A stretch of DNA of 48,265 nucleotides from an uncultured Lachnospiraceae bacterium (GTDB taxonomy: Bacteria > Bacillota > Clostridia > Lachnospirales > Lachnospiraceae). Of the stretch, positions 29,630 to 38,384 are shown one piece after another; positions within the stretch are counted from its first letter, which is position 1; each line of letters starts with the position of its first letter. The position numbers and the translations under genes are program-made. The notes under the pieces were generated by a model, which was not told the DNA's origin, did no database searches, and was given only the letters and a program-made list of their open reading frames with translations. Where the stretch lies: positions 1-48,265 of the forward strand of contig CADCIK010000009.1 of assembly GCA_902801415.1 (NCBI GenBank), in the 5' to 3' direction.

Positions 29630-31384
29630 ATGAGCGAGAAGAAAATGATGCTCGGCAATGCGGCGATTGCCAGAGGCGTGTGGGAGGCCGGCTGCAAGGT
29701 CTCATCCGCCTACCCCGGCACGCCCAGTACGGAGATCAGTGAAGAACTGGTCAAATATCCCGGTGTCTATGCGGAATGGGCGCCCAATGAGAAGGTGGCC
29801 GCGGAAGTCGCGATCGGCGCTTCCATCAGCGGAGTCAGATCCTTCTGCACCATGAAGATGGTAGGTCTGAATGTGGCGGCGGATCCTCTGTATTCTTTCT
29901 CTTATATCGGATGCAACGGCGGTCTGGTCGCGGTAGTGGCTGACGACCCCGGTCTGTACAGCTCCCAGAATGAGCAGGATACCAGAATGGTGTGCCGCGC
30001 AGCAGCGATCCCCTGCATGGAGCCTGCGGATTCCCAGGAAGCCAAGGACTATATCAAATACGCTTATGAGATCAGCGAAAAGTTTGATACGCCTGTCATC
30101 GTAAGGACAACGACCCGTCTCGCTCACTCCCAGTGTGAAGTGGAACTGTGCGATCGCGAGGAGATCGCGGACAAGCCCTATGAGCGCAACATCCAGAAGA
30201 ACGTCATGATGCCCGGCATGGCCAAGAAGCGCCATGTGGTCGTCGAGCAGAGGATGAAAGATCTGGCGGAGTACGCCAATACAGCGCCTTTCAATAAGGT
30301 AGAGATGGGCGATATGACGCTGAACGGCAAGAAGATCGGCTTCATCACCGAAGGCATTGCATATCAGTATGTCAAGGAAGTTTGCCCCAATGCTTCGATC
30401 CTGAAGCTGGGCATGTGCCACCCGCTTCCCAGAAAGCTCATCGAGGACTTCGCGTCCAAGGTGGATGAGATCTACATCTTCGAAGAGCTGGAACCTGTCG
30501 TGGAAGAGCAGGTCAGATCCTGGGGCATCTCCTGCATCGGCAAGGAGAGATTCACGATCCAGGGCGAGTACAGCGCCAACATGATCAGAGAAAAGGTGCT
30601 TGGCCAGGATCTCGGCATCAAAGCTGAGCCGCAGATCCCGCCCAGACCTCCGATCCTCTGTCCCGGATGCCCGCACCGCGCTACGTTCTCTGTGCTTAAC
30701 AAGCTCAAGATCCACGCGGCAGGAGATATCGGCTGCTATACACTCGGCGCTCTGGCACCGCTGTCAGTTGTTGATACAACGGTCTGCATGGGATCGAGTA
30801 TTTCCTCCCTGCATGGCATGGAGAAAGCCAAGGGTCACGACTACATCAAGAACTGGGTGGCAGTGATCGGCGACTCCACATTCATGCACACGGGTATCAA
30901 CTCCCTGATCAATATGTTCTACAACCAGTCCCATGGCACGGTCATCATCCTCGATAACCGCACGACCGGCATGACCGGCCACCAGGATCATCCCGCGACA
31001 GGAAAGACTCTTTCCGGCGAGATCGTCCCCGCTGTGGACTTTAAGAATCTTTGCAACGGAATCGGTATTACCAATGTTCACGTAGTCAATCCCTTTGATC
31101 TCGACGAGCTGACTAAGGTCATCAAGGAAGAGGTCAAGAAGGACGAGCTCTCTGTAATTGTTGCCAAGGCTCCCTGCGCTCTGCTCAAGGACCAGAAGCA
31201 TCCCTACAAGGTAGAGCCCCTTCCGGAGAAGTGCGTACACTGCGGCGCCTGCCTGCGTCCCGGCTGCCCTGCTCTCACAAGGAAAGAGGACGGCTCGATC
31301 GCGATCGACAAGACCATGTGCAACGGATGCGGTCTGTGCATGAGCCTTTGCAAATTCGGCGCTCTGCAGCAGGTCAAGGCCTGA
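29630..31384 (+). CDS. iorA: Indolepyruvate:ferredoxin oxidoreductase, alpha subunit
   Basis: TPP enzyme that oxidatively decarboxylates aryl pyruvates (from Trp, Phe, Tyr) to aryl-acetyl-CoA and reduces ferredoxin. A 584-residue protein. The N-terminal pyrimidine domain has YPGTPSTEISEEL and EKVAAEVAIGASISG; the TPP-binding region around residues 345-460 has CPGCPHR, GDIGCYTLG, and VIGDSTFMHTG. The C terminus has two 4Fe-4S motifs (CVHCGACLRPGCP and CNGCGLCMSLCKFG). The ATG at 29630 follows GACGAGGAG and matches the family length; the upstream ATG at 29570 is unsupported. It forms an operon with iorB 21 bases downstream. Confidence 0.95.
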   Translation: MSEKKMMLGNAAIARGVWEAGCKVSSAYPGTPSTEISEELVKYPGVYAEWAPNEKVAAEVAIGASISGVRSFCTMKMVGLNVAADPLYSFSYIGCNGGLVAVVADDPGLYSSQNEQDTRMVCRAAAIPCMEPADSQEAKDYIKYAYEISEKFDTPVIVRTTTRLAHSQCEVELCDREEIADKPYERNIQKNVMMPGMAKKRHVVVEQRMKDLAEYANTAPFNKVEMGDMTLNGKKIGFITEGIAYQYVKEVCPNASILKLGMCHPLPRKLIEDFASKVDEIYIFEELEPVVEEQVRSWGISCIGKERFTIQGEYSANMIREKVLGQDLGIKAEPQIPPRPPILCPGCPHRATFSVLNKLKIHAAGDIGCYTLGALAPLSVVDTTVCMGSSISSLHGMEKAKGHDYIKNWVAVIGDSTFMHTGINSLINMFYNQSHGTVIILDNRTTGMTGHQDHPATGKTLSGEIVPAVDFKNLCNGIGITNVHVVNPFDLDELTKVIKEEVKKDELSVIVAKAPCALLKDQKHPYKVEPLPEKCVHCGACLRPGCPALTRKEDGSIAIDKTMCNGCGLCMSLCKFGALQQVKA

Positions 31385-31405
31385 GACGGCGTAGGAGGTA
31401 ATGCG

Positions 31406-31975
31406 ATGGAAACAAAGAATATTATGATCGTAGGTGTCGGCGGACAGGGAACCCTGCTCACAAGCCGTATTCTCGGCGGCGTTATGGGAAACGCCGGCTA
31501 TCAGGTTAAGGTCTCTGAAGTTCACGGAATGGCACAGCGCGGAGGCAGCGTTGTCACATTCGTCCGTTACGGCGACAGCGTCGCGGAGCCCATTGTTGAA
31601 GAGGGACAGGCAGACGTGCTGATCGCATTCGAGAGACTCGAAGCACTGCGCTACGCACACTTCCTCAAAGAGGACGGCGTTCTGATCGTCAATGACTGGC
31701 GGATCGACCCGATCAGCGTAGTCATGGGCGCGGCTAAGTATCCCGACAATATCATTGAGAATCTGGAGAAGGAATATAAGGTCTATAAGATCAATGCGAT
31801 GGACGAAGCGCTTCGTCTGGGCAATTCCAGAGTCTTCAACAACATTGTTCTGGGACTTGCAGCAAAGCATATGGACTTCACCAGAGAGGAATGGCTGAAG
31901 GTCATTGAGGAGAAGGTTCCCCCCAAGACTGTGGAGATCAATACCAAAGCCTTCCTTGTCGGATATGAGAAGTAA
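31406..31975 (+). CDS. iorB: Indolepyruvate:ferredoxin oxidoreductase, beta subunit
   Basis: A 189-residue gamma-type 2-oxoacid:acceptor oxidoreductase domain protein that pairs with IorA. Typical features are MIVGVGGQGTLLTSRILGG at the N terminus and EVHGMAQRGGSVVTFVRYG near 38, both conserved for CoA and partner contacts. The length fits IorB. RBS TAGGAGG lies 7 bases before ATG, and the operon ends in a strong terminator. Aromatic or branched 2-oxo acids from IlvE-type transamination would be its substrates. Confidence 0.95.
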   Translation: METKNIMIVGVGGQGTLLTSRILGGVMGNAGYQVKVSEVHGMAQRGGSVVTFVRYGDSVAEPIVEEGQADVLIAFERLEALRYAHFLKEDGVLIVNDWRIDPISVVMGAAKYPDNIIENLEKEYKVYKINAMDEALRLGNSRVFNNIVLGLAAKHMDFTREEWLKVIEEKVPPKTVEINTKAFLVGYEK

Positions 31976-32002
31976 GACGCAATAGAGATTACCGGAGATA
32001 AA

Positions 32003-32046
32003 CCCGCAGAATATTACAAAAAATGTAATATTCTGCGGGATTATTG
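32003..32046 (+). terminator. Rho-independent terminator of iorAB
   Basis: A perfect 15-bp stem (CCCGCAGAATATTAC with GTAATATTCTGCGGG), a 7-base A-rich loop and ATTATT. Confidence 0.85.
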
Positions 32047-32047
32047 C

Positions 32048-32076
32048 TTGCATCGGTAAAAAAGCTATGTTAGAAT
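32048..32076 (+). promoter_or_regulatory. Sigma-A promoter of the rpsF operon
   Basis: TTGCAT (32048-32053), a 17-base spacer and TAGAAT (32071-32076), 85 bases before the rpsF start codon. Confidence 0.65.
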
Positions 32077-32084
32077 GAACTTCC

Positions 32085-32150
32085 GTGGGATTTGTCCCGC
32101 TATATTTTCCTTGCTCTCACCTCGAGTGAGGGCCAGAGACCAGAAGGAGG
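32085..32150 (+). promoter_or_regulatory. Possible S6:S18 leader RNA of the rpsF operon
   Basis: The leader holds two short hairpins: GGGATTTGTCCC near 32088 and CTCACCTCGAGTGAG near 32117, before the RBS AAGGAGGT. Many bacteria regulate rpsF operons by an S6:S18-binding leader. I can see hairpins but cannot confirm the consensus bulge. Confidence 0.3.
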
Positions 32151-32160
32151 TAAAGAACAC

Positions 32161-32451
32161 ATGAGCAAATACGAGTTAGCCATTGTTGTCAATGCGCAGA
32201 TTGACGATGAAGCAAGAACAGCCGTAGTTGACAGATGCAAGGCCCTGATCGCCCGTTTTGGCGGTGAGGTCGGCGAAGTCGAAGACTGGGGAAAGAAGAA
32301 GCTCGCTTATGAAATTCAGAAGATGAACGAAGCGTACTACTACTTCATTCCTTTCGAGGCTGAAGGCTCCTCTATCCATGAGATCGAGAGCCGTATGCGC
32401 ATTATGGACAATGTCATCAGATATCTGTGTGTTAAGAAAGACGAGGCTTAA
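32161..32451 (+). CDS. rpsF: 30S ribosomal protein S6
   Basis: A 96-residue S6 protein: MSKYELAIVVNAQIDDEART, then VEDWGKKKLAYEIQKMNEAYYYFIPFEA and RIMDNVIRYLCVKKDE are typical. It binds S18 on the small-subunit platform. The ATG at 32161 is preceded by AGAAGGAGGT; a frame extends upstream to 32092 but without family similarity. First gene of the rpsF-ssb-rpsR operon. Confidence 0.97.
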   Translation: MSKYELAIVVNAQIDDEARTAVVDRCKALIARFGGEVGEVEDWGKKKLAYEIQKMNEAYYYFIPFEAEGSSIHEIESRMRIMDNVIRYLCVKKDEA

Positions 32452-32469
32452 CAGAAAGCAGAGGTCAGA

Positions 32470-33027
32470 ATGAACAAAGTAATCTTAATGGGGCGACTGA
32501 CAAGAGACCCCGATATCAGATACACACAGGGCGATAATTCCATGTGCATCGCCAGATATACACTGGCAGTCGACAGAAGATTCAACCGTAACAATAACGA
32601 CGGCAACAGTGCGGATTTCATTCCCTGCGTCGTTTTCGGCAGATCGGCCGAGTTCACGGAGAAGTACCTTAAAAAGGGAACGAAGATGGCGATCGTCGGC
32701 CGCATTCAGACCGGCAGTTACACCAACAAGGACGGCGTCAAGGTCTACACGACCGAGGTAGTCGTAGAAGAGCAGGAGTTCGCGGAGAGCAGAAATGCAG
32801 CTTCCGGCAACGGTTTTGGTGGTAACGGCGGTAACTACGGCGGTAACGGCGGCAGCTACAATGGCGGAAACAACTACAATAATAACGGCGGCAATTACGG
32901 CGGCGGTTATAATACAGGAGCTAATCAGGCTCCCCAGAACAGCGGTTCCGCAGCATCTTCAGCTGACAGCCTTGACGGTTTTATGAACATTCCGGATGGA
33001 ATTGACGAGGAACTTCCTTTCGCATGA
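32470..33027 (+). CDS. ssb: Single-stranded DNA-binding protein
   Basis: A 185-residue SSB. The OB-fold occupies about residues 1-108 (MNKVILMGRLTRDPDIRYTQ, then FIPCVVFGRSAEFTEKYLKKG and MAIVGRIQTGSYTNKDG). A Gly/Asn-rich disordered linker follows (about 115-150, repeats of GGNGGNYGG type), then an acidic tip ending DEELPFA, the docking peptide for DNA replication and repair partners. Its place between rpsF and rpsR is the classical arrangement. Confidence 0.97.
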   Translation: MNKVILMGRLTRDPDIRYTQGDNSMCIARYTLAVDRRFNRNNNDGNSADFIPCVVFGRSAEFTEKYLKKGTKMAIVGRIQTGSYTNKDGVKVYTTEVVVEEQEFAESRNAASGNGFGGNGGNYGGNGGSYNGGNNYNNNGGNYGGGYNTGANQAPQNSGSAASSADSLDGFMNIPDGIDEELPFA

Positions 33028-33079
33028 TCGTCCTCTCGCCAGACCAGCTGTGTAATCTGAAATAATACAGGAGGTTAAT

Positions 33080-33337
33080 ATGGCTTATACCGAAAGAAAA
33101 GACGCGCCTTTCAGAAGAAGAGGCGGCTTCCATAGAAAAAAGAAAGTCTGCGTATTTTGCGGCAAAGATAATGCTATCGATTATAAGGATGTTGCAAAGC
33201 TTCGCAAGTATGTGTCTGAGAGCGGAAAGATCCTTCCCAGACGGATCACCGGCACATGCGCAACTCACCAGAGAGCGCTGACCGTTACGATCAAGAGAGC
33301 CCGTCATCTGGCTCTTATGCCCTACACAGAGCGCTGA
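33080..33337 (+). CDS. rpsR: 30S ribosomal protein S18
   Basis: An 85-residue S18 with [41 protein letters not shown] and [20 protein letters not shown]. It keeps Cys residues (CVFC, TCATH) so it is the zinc-binding C+ form. RBS AGGAGG precedes ATG. Last gene before a terminator. Confidence 0.97.
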   Translation: MAYTERKDAPFRRRGGFHRKKKVCVFCGKDNAIDYKDVAKLRKYVSESGKILPRRITGTCATHQRALTVTIKRARHLALMPYTER

Positions 33338-33363
33338 GCGCCGGGGCAGTACAGGTAAACAAG

Positions 33364-33404
33364 AAAGCCTTCTTCCCGGAGAATCGGGTAAGAAGGCTTT
33401 TTGC
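33364..33404 (+). terminator. Rho-independent terminator of the rpsF operon
   Basis: AAAGCCTTCTT-CCCG pairs with CGGG-TA-AGAAGGCTTT, with a 6-base loop and TTT tail. Confidence 0.85.
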
Positions 33405-33492
33405 TATCATGATTTAGTGGTATACTTTACTGAAATGACGCGGCAATTCCGCAGCCGTCGCTGCGGCAGATGTATTTGTCGAGAGGTGAATT

Positions 33493-34443
33493 ATGAAACT
33501 TGAAATAGCTGATTCTTTTTATCAGGAAGAGGAGCGCTGCGGATATGTAGTCTCCGAGCATATGAAGAAAGTCTGGGCTGTGGAACTGGATCTTCTCTAT
33601 CAGCTGCAGCAGGTCTGTGAGAAATACGGAATTCAGTATTACGCGTCCGGCGGAACGATCCTCGGCGCCGAGAGGCACAAGGGCTTCATCCCCTGGGACG
33701 ACGATATTGATATCATGATGCTCAGAGACCAGTACGATCTGCTCTGCACCCACGCGGATGAATTCGAAGATCCCTATTTCTTCCAGATCTGCGAGACCGA
33801 CGATGGCTATTTCAGAGGCCACGCACAGATCCGCAACTCCAATACGACAGGTGTGCTGGTCGACGAAGTAAAGAAGGACGTGCCCTTTAATCAGGGCATC
33901 TTCATTGACATCTTCCCGCTGGACAACGTGGTCCGCAACAGGAAGCTCTGGAATAAGCAGATGCAGCGGATCGACCGCTACAGAGAGCAGGCCAAGAAAC
34001 TCTATCGCACGACGGAGGGTTTTGACCCGGAGAACGCTTCCAGCCTCCGCAAGGCCGCCCATCTGGTCGCGCCGCTTGTGAGCAAAGTCTATAGCTGGAG
34101 AGACGCATACAGGAAATTTGATGAGGAGTGCAGAAGGTACAATGACCTTCCGACCAAATATGTCGGCAAGATCAGCTTCCAGCCTTACGGGATCAAGATG
34201 TATGATCTCCGCTCCGAATTTGAAGGTACCGAGTACCTCGACTTCGAGATGCTCAAGGTGCCGGTGCCCTCGGGCTACAAGGTGCATCTGCGCCGCCAGT
34301 ATGGTGACTATAATAAGTTCGTGATCGGCACAGCTGATCACGGAAAGCTGATCCTGGATCCGGACATTCCTTACAAGGAATGGATCCGCAGATACCGGGA
34401 AAACCCGGAGGAACTGATTCATGAGCCGTCAAGAGAGACGTAA
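33493..34443 (+). CDS. LicD family phosphotransferase
   Basis: LicD proteins transfer phosphocholine or other phosphodiester-linked groups from CDP-activated donors to surface glycans. A 316-residue protein with the family motif YYASGGTILGAERHKGFIPW then DDDIDIMM (residues about 53-80), where the DDDID acidic cluster binds metal, plus NQGIFIDIFPLDNV near 136 and a C-terminal VPVPSGYKVHLRRQYGDY. No membrane segment is evident. RBS GAGAGGTGA precedes ATG. It overlaps the gdpP start by 23 bases, so translation is probably coupled, and it sits within the housekeeping order rpsR-gdpP-rplI-dnaB. The LicC-like gene at 28831 may supply its CDP-linked donor; LicA/B are not here. Confidence 0.9.
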   Translation: MKLEIADSFYQEEERCGYVVSEHMKKVWAVELDLLYQLQQVCEKYGIQYYASGGTILGAERHKGFIPWDDDIDIMMLRDQYDLLCTHADEFEDPYFFQICETDDGYFRGHAQIRNSNTTGVLVDEVKKDVPFNQGIFIDIFPLDNVVRNRKLWNKQMQRIDRYREQAKKLYRTTEGFDPENASSLRKAAHLVAPLVSKVYSWRDAYRKFDEECRRYNDLPTKYVGKISFQPYGIKMYDLRSEFEGTEYLDFEMLKVPVPSGYKVHLRRQYGDYNKFVIGTADHGKLILDPDIPYKEWIRRYRENPEELIHEPSRET

Positions 34444-36466
34444 GAAGAAACTCAGCGCCTTTTTCAAAATACCGATCCTTCTGGGGCTGTTCCTGGCAGG
34501 GATCACAGTGCTGGTCTACTTCATTGACTGGCCGATCGGCATTATTTTGACCATTTTCCTTGTGATCTATTTCGTCTTTACGCTGTATATGTATTTCAAC
34601 AACAGCGAGATCCTGCGCAAGGAGATGGTGGAATTCGCCACCTCATACGGAGAACTGCAGGGTGAACTCCTCAAGAGCTTTGACATTCCCTACGCGCTCC
34701 TCGATGAGACCGGCAAGATCATGTGGTTCAATGACGCCTTTGGCACAGCGGTCCACAAGGATTCGGACTACCGACGCTCGATCACGACGATCTTCCCGGC
34801 GATCCGCAGGGAGGGACTGCCCAAGGATGAGAAGGAGATCCGTGTCCAGGTCGAGATGGAGGGAACAACCTTCATGGCGCAGATCAAAAAGCTGAATATG
34901 GCTGATCTTCTGCCCTCCAATACGATGCTGGATGACAAGGCCAGAAAGGGCGAGCTGTACTCTCTGTTTCTGATCGATGACACCGCGGCCCGTATCGCCA
35001 TCCAGGAAGTGGATGACCAGAGCATGGTGGTCGGATTTGTCTATATCGATAACTATGAGGAAGCCGTCGACACGCTTGAGGACGTCAGAAAGTCCCTTCT
35101 GGTCGCTCTGATCGACCGTAAAGTGACCAAGTACTTTTCTTCCATCGACGGTATCTGCAGCAAGATGGAGAAGGACAAGTACCTGATCGTCATGCGCAAA
35201 AAAGCCCTTCACCAGCTGGAAGAGGATCACTTCGACCTGCTTGAAGATGCCAAGACCGTCAAGATCGGCAATGAAATGGCGATCACATTGAGTATAGGAA
35301 TCGGTCTGGACGGCCTTTCCTATGCGCAGAACTATGAATTCGCGAGGAACGCCATTGATCTGGCGCTTGGCCGCGGCGGTGATCAGGCCGTAGTCAAGAA
35401 CTTCGAGAACGTCACCTACTACGGCGGAAAGAGCCGCCAGGTGGAGAAGAGCACGCGCGTCAAGGCGAGAGTCAAGGCACAGGCGCTTAAGGAGATCCTC
35501 AATGTCAGGGATACCGTCTTTATCATGGGTCACCGCCTGGGAGACCCTGACAGCTTTGGCGCTGCGCTGGGTATTTACCGGATCGCGCAGACGCTGAACA
35601 GAAAGGCGTATATCGTTCTCAACGACAGGACCGTGTCGCTGCGGCAGGTTCTGACGCTGTTTGATAAAAATGAAAATTACAGCAAAGATATGATCATCGA
35701 CAGTGTGACAGCCATCGAGTCTGTCACGGACAATTCGGCCTTGGTCGTCGTTGACGTCAACACGCCCAGCCGCACCGAGTGCCCGGAGCTGCTCAAGCTG
35801 TGCAAATCGATCGTTGTCCTGGACCACCACAGGCAGGGCAAGGAAGTGATCGAGAACGCGACGCTGTCCTATGTAGAGCCGTACGCGTCTTCCGCGTGCG
35901 AGATGGTATCGGAGATCCTGCAGTACACCGGCGAGAACATCAAGGTAAGGCCGGAGGAAGCCGACGCGATCTACGGCGGTATTGTAGTCGATACCAACAA
36001 CTTTACCAACCGAAGCGGTGTCCGTACCTTTGAAGCGGCTGCATTCCTTCGCCGCTGCGGAGCGGATGTCACGAGAGTCCGCAAACTCTTCCGCGAGGAC
36101 GTGGTGTCCTACAGGGCCAAGGCGGATGCGGTGTCACACGCGCAGATCTTCCGGGATGCCTTCGCGATCTCTGTCTGCAACGCGGAGAATGTGCAGAGTC
36201 CGACTGTCGTCGGCGCGCAGGCAGCCAATGACCTTCTGGATATTAAGGGCGTGAAGGCAAGTTTTGTGTTCACCAGGTATCAGGGCAAGGTCTTTGTCAG
36301 CGCCCGTTCCATCGATGAAGTGAACGTGCAGCTGATCATGGAGAAAATGGGCGGCGGCGGCCATCTGAATATAGCGGGCTGCCAGCTTGACAATGTCACG
36401 ATCGACGAAGCAATAGCAACTCTCAAGAAGACTATCAGTGACATGATAGAAGCAGGAGATTTGTGA
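34421..36466 (+). CDS. gdpP: c-di-AMP phosphodiesterase, GdpP/YybT type
   Basis: Hydrolyses cyclic di-AMP and so sets potassium and osmotic balance. A 681-residue membrane protein: two N-terminal transmembrane helices (about 17-60), a PAS-like domain (about 75-165), a degenerate GGDEF domain (LGRGGDQAVVKN near 315 instead of GGDEF), and a DHH-DHHA1 catalytic half from about 360. Catalytic motifs are MGHRLGDPDSFGAALG near 368, VVLDHHRQGKE near 465, VVDTNNFTNRSG near 524 and GGGGHLNIAGCQ near 643. GdpP-rplI-dnaB order is typical of Firmicutes. The start overlaps the licD-like gene. Confidence 0.95.
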   Translation: MSRQERRKKKLSAFFKIPILLGLFLAGITVLVYFIDWPIGIILTIFLVIYFVFTLYMYFNNSEILRKEMVEFATSYGELQGELLKSFDIPYALLDETGKIMWFNDAFGTAVHKDSDYRRSITTIFPAIRREGLPKDEKEIRVQVEMEGTTFMAQIKKLNMADLLPSNTMLDDKARKGELYSLFLIDDTAARIAIQEVDDQSMVVGFVYIDNYEEAVDTLEDVRKSLLVALIDRKVTKYFSSIDGICSKMEKDKYLIVMRKKALHQLEEDHFDLLEDAKTVKIGNEMAITLSIGIGLDGLSYAQNYEFARNAIDLALGRGGDQAVVKNFENVTYYGGKSRQVEKSTRVKARVKAQALKEILNVRDTVFIMGHRLGDPDSFGAALGIYRIAQTLNRKAYIVLNDRTVSLRQVLTLFDKNENYSKDMIIDSVTAIESVTDNSALVVVDVNTPSRTECPELLKLCKSIVVLDHHRQGKEVIENATLSYVEPYASSACEMVSEILQYTGENIKVRPEEADAIYGGIVVDTNNFTNRSGVRTFEAAAFLRRCGADVTRVRKLFREDVVSYRAKADAVSHAQIFRDAFAISVCNAENVQSPTVVGAQAANDLLDIKGVKASFVFTRYQGKVFVSARSIDEVNVQLIMEKMGGGGHLNIAGCQLDNVTIDEAIATLKKTISDMIEAGDL

Positions 36467-36505
36467 TAAAGGAGTGCGCAGGCACTCCGGAAATGGAGGA
36501 AACCT

Positions 36506-36952
36506 ATGCAGGTCATTTTATTACAGGATGTCAAATCACTCGGCAAAAAGGGCGACATCGTCAAGGTGAGCGACGGCTATGCCCGCAACTTTGTGCTGCC
36601 CAAGAAGCTCGGCGTAGAGGCGACCGAGAAAAATAAGAACGAGCTCAGACTGCAGAAGGCACATGAGGATAAAGTCGCGGCTAAGAAGCTTGCAGACGCG
36701 CAGGCTATGGCAGAGGATCTTGCGGGACGCACGATCGTCGTCAGCATCAGAGCCGGCGAGAACGGCAAGGTATTCGGCTCCATCTCCGCCAAGGAGATCG
36801 CGGCGGCGGCCAAGGATCAGCATGGACTGGATCTGGACAAGAAAAAGATCCAGGTTGCAGAGCCCATTAAGTCTTTCGGAACATTCGAGGTTCCGATCAA
36901 GCTGCACCCGCAGGTGACAGGAACACTTAACGTGGTAGTAAAACAGGCCTGA
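36506..36952 (+). CDS. rplI: 50S ribosomal protein L9
   Basis: A 148-residue two-domain L9. N-terminal MQVILLQDVKSLGKKGDIVKVSDGYARNFVLPKKL is diagnostic, followed by the long connecting helix (about 41-75) and a C-terminal domain with GENGKVFGSISAKEIAAA. RBS GGAGG lies 6 bases before ATG. Located 39 bases after gdpP. Confidence 0.97.
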   Translation: MQVILLQDVKSLGKKGDIVKVSDGYARNFVLPKKLGVEATEKNKNELRLQKAHEDKVAAKKLADAQAMAEDLAGRTIVVSIRAGENGKVFGSISAKEIAAAAKDQHGLDLDKKKIQVAEPIKSFGTFEVPIKLHPQVTGTLNVVVKQA

Positions 36953-37010
36953 CCGGCAGCGGAACAGGCAGGCGGCGCATGAGACACAGGCAGGAGGAGC
37001 AGAGCTTTAC

Positions 37011-38345
37011 ATGGCAGAAGAAAATGCAATCAAAAGAGTAATGCCCCATAGTATAGAAGCGGAACAGTCCGTGATCGGCGCAATGCTGATGGACGCAGAG
37101 GCGATCGAGATCGCTTCGGAGACGCTGAAGGAAGAGGACTTTTATGCCCGTCAGTACGGAGTCCTCTTTTCCGCGATCCTGCAGATGCATCAGAAGGGCG
37201 AAGCCGTTGATCCCGTGACACTGCAGACAAGACTTCGCGAGAAGAATCTTCCGCCGGAGATCTACAGCGGCACGATGATCCTGGACCTGATCGACCAGGT
37301 GCCCACATCCGCCAATATCAAGTCCTATGCGGGAATTGTCGCGGAGAAATCTCTGCTGCGGAAAATGATCCGCGCCAACGAAGAGATCGCCGGCGCCTGC
37401 TATAACCAGAAGGACGAGCTGGAAGAGATCATGAACCAGGCGGAGAAGAAGATCTTTGAGATCTCCCAGAGGAGAGATTCTTCCGGCTTTGTGCCGATCC
37501 GCCAGATCGTTCTCAACGCGATCGAGAAGATCGAATATGCCAGCCATATCAAAGGCAACGTCACAGGACTGTCCACCGGATTTACGGATCTGGACAACCG
37601 GACCGCAGGATTCCAGAATTCGGATCTGATCCTGATCGCGGCGAGGCCTTCTATGGGCAAAACCGCGCTGGTCCTGAATATCGCACAGCACGTAGTCCTC
37701 AAGGAGAATCGATGCGCGGCGATCTTCTCACTGGAAATGTCCAAGGAGCAGCTGACAAACCGTCTCTTCTCCATGGAATCCCATGTCGACGCGCAGAAGA
37801 TCCGTACCGGAGACCTGACGGAAGCGGAGTGGGCGGATCTGATCGAGAGCGCCGGCAACATCGGCGAAAGTAAGCTGATCATTGATGATACGCCCGCGAT
37901 CTCGGTGCAGGAAATGCGGTCCAAATGCCGCAAGTATAAGCTGGAGTTCGGTCTTGAGATGATCATTATCGACTACCTGCAGCTGATGAGCGGAAGCGGC
38001 AAATCCGGTGAATCCAGGCAGCAGGAGATCTCAGATATTTCCCGTTCCCTGAAAGCGCTCGCGAGGGAGCTGAACGTACCTGTTGTGGCGCTGTCCCAGC
38101 TCTCCAGAGCGGTGGAATCCCGTCCCAACCACAGGCCCATGCTGTCGGACCTTCGAGAATCCGGCGCCATCGAGCAGGACGCGGACGTGGTCATGTTCAT
38201 TTACAGGGACGATTACTATAACCCGGATTCGGAAAAGAAGGGCGTCGCGGAGATCATCATTGCCAAGCAGAGAAACGGCCCGATCGGCACGGTGGAACTG
38301 AGCTGGCAGCCCGCCCTCACCAAATTCGCAAATCTTGCGCGCTGA
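37011..38345 (+). CDS. dnaB: Replicative DNA helicase
   Basis: A 444-residue hexameric helicase at the replication fork. The N-terminal domain (PHSIEAEQSVIGAMLMD to about 110) and linker precede a RecA-like core with Walker A ARPSMGKTALVLNIA (about 216), FSLEMSKEQL, Walker B LEMIIIDYLQLMSG (about 318) and the arginine-finger region DLRESGAIEQDADVVMFIYRD (about 379-400). Downstream of rplI by 58 bases, RBS AGGAGGAG. Confidence 0.97.
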   Translation: MAEENAIKRVMPHSIEAEQSVIGAMLMDAEAIEIASETLKEEDFYARQYGVLFSAILQMHQKGEAVDPVTLQTRLREKNLPPEIYSGTMILDLIDQVPTSANIKSYAGIVAEKSLLRKMIRANEEIAGACYNQKDELEEIMNQAEKKIFEISQRRDSSGFVPIRQIVLNAIEKIEYASHIKGNVTGLSTGFTDLDNRTAGFQNSDLILIAARPSMGKTALVLNIAQHVVLKENRCAAIFSLEMSKEQLTNRLFSMESHVDAQKIRTGDLTEAEWADLIESAGNIGESKLIIDDTPAISVQEMRSKCRKYKLEFGLEMIIIDYLQLMSGSGKSGESRQQEISDISRSLKALARELNVPVVALSQLSRAVESRPNHRPMLSDLRESGAIEQDADVVMFIYRDDYYNPDSEKKGVAEIIIAKQRNGPIGTVELSWQPALTKFANLAR

Positions 38346-38384
38346 TCCTCACAGATACAACAGGTTACAGGCATGGAGGAATAT

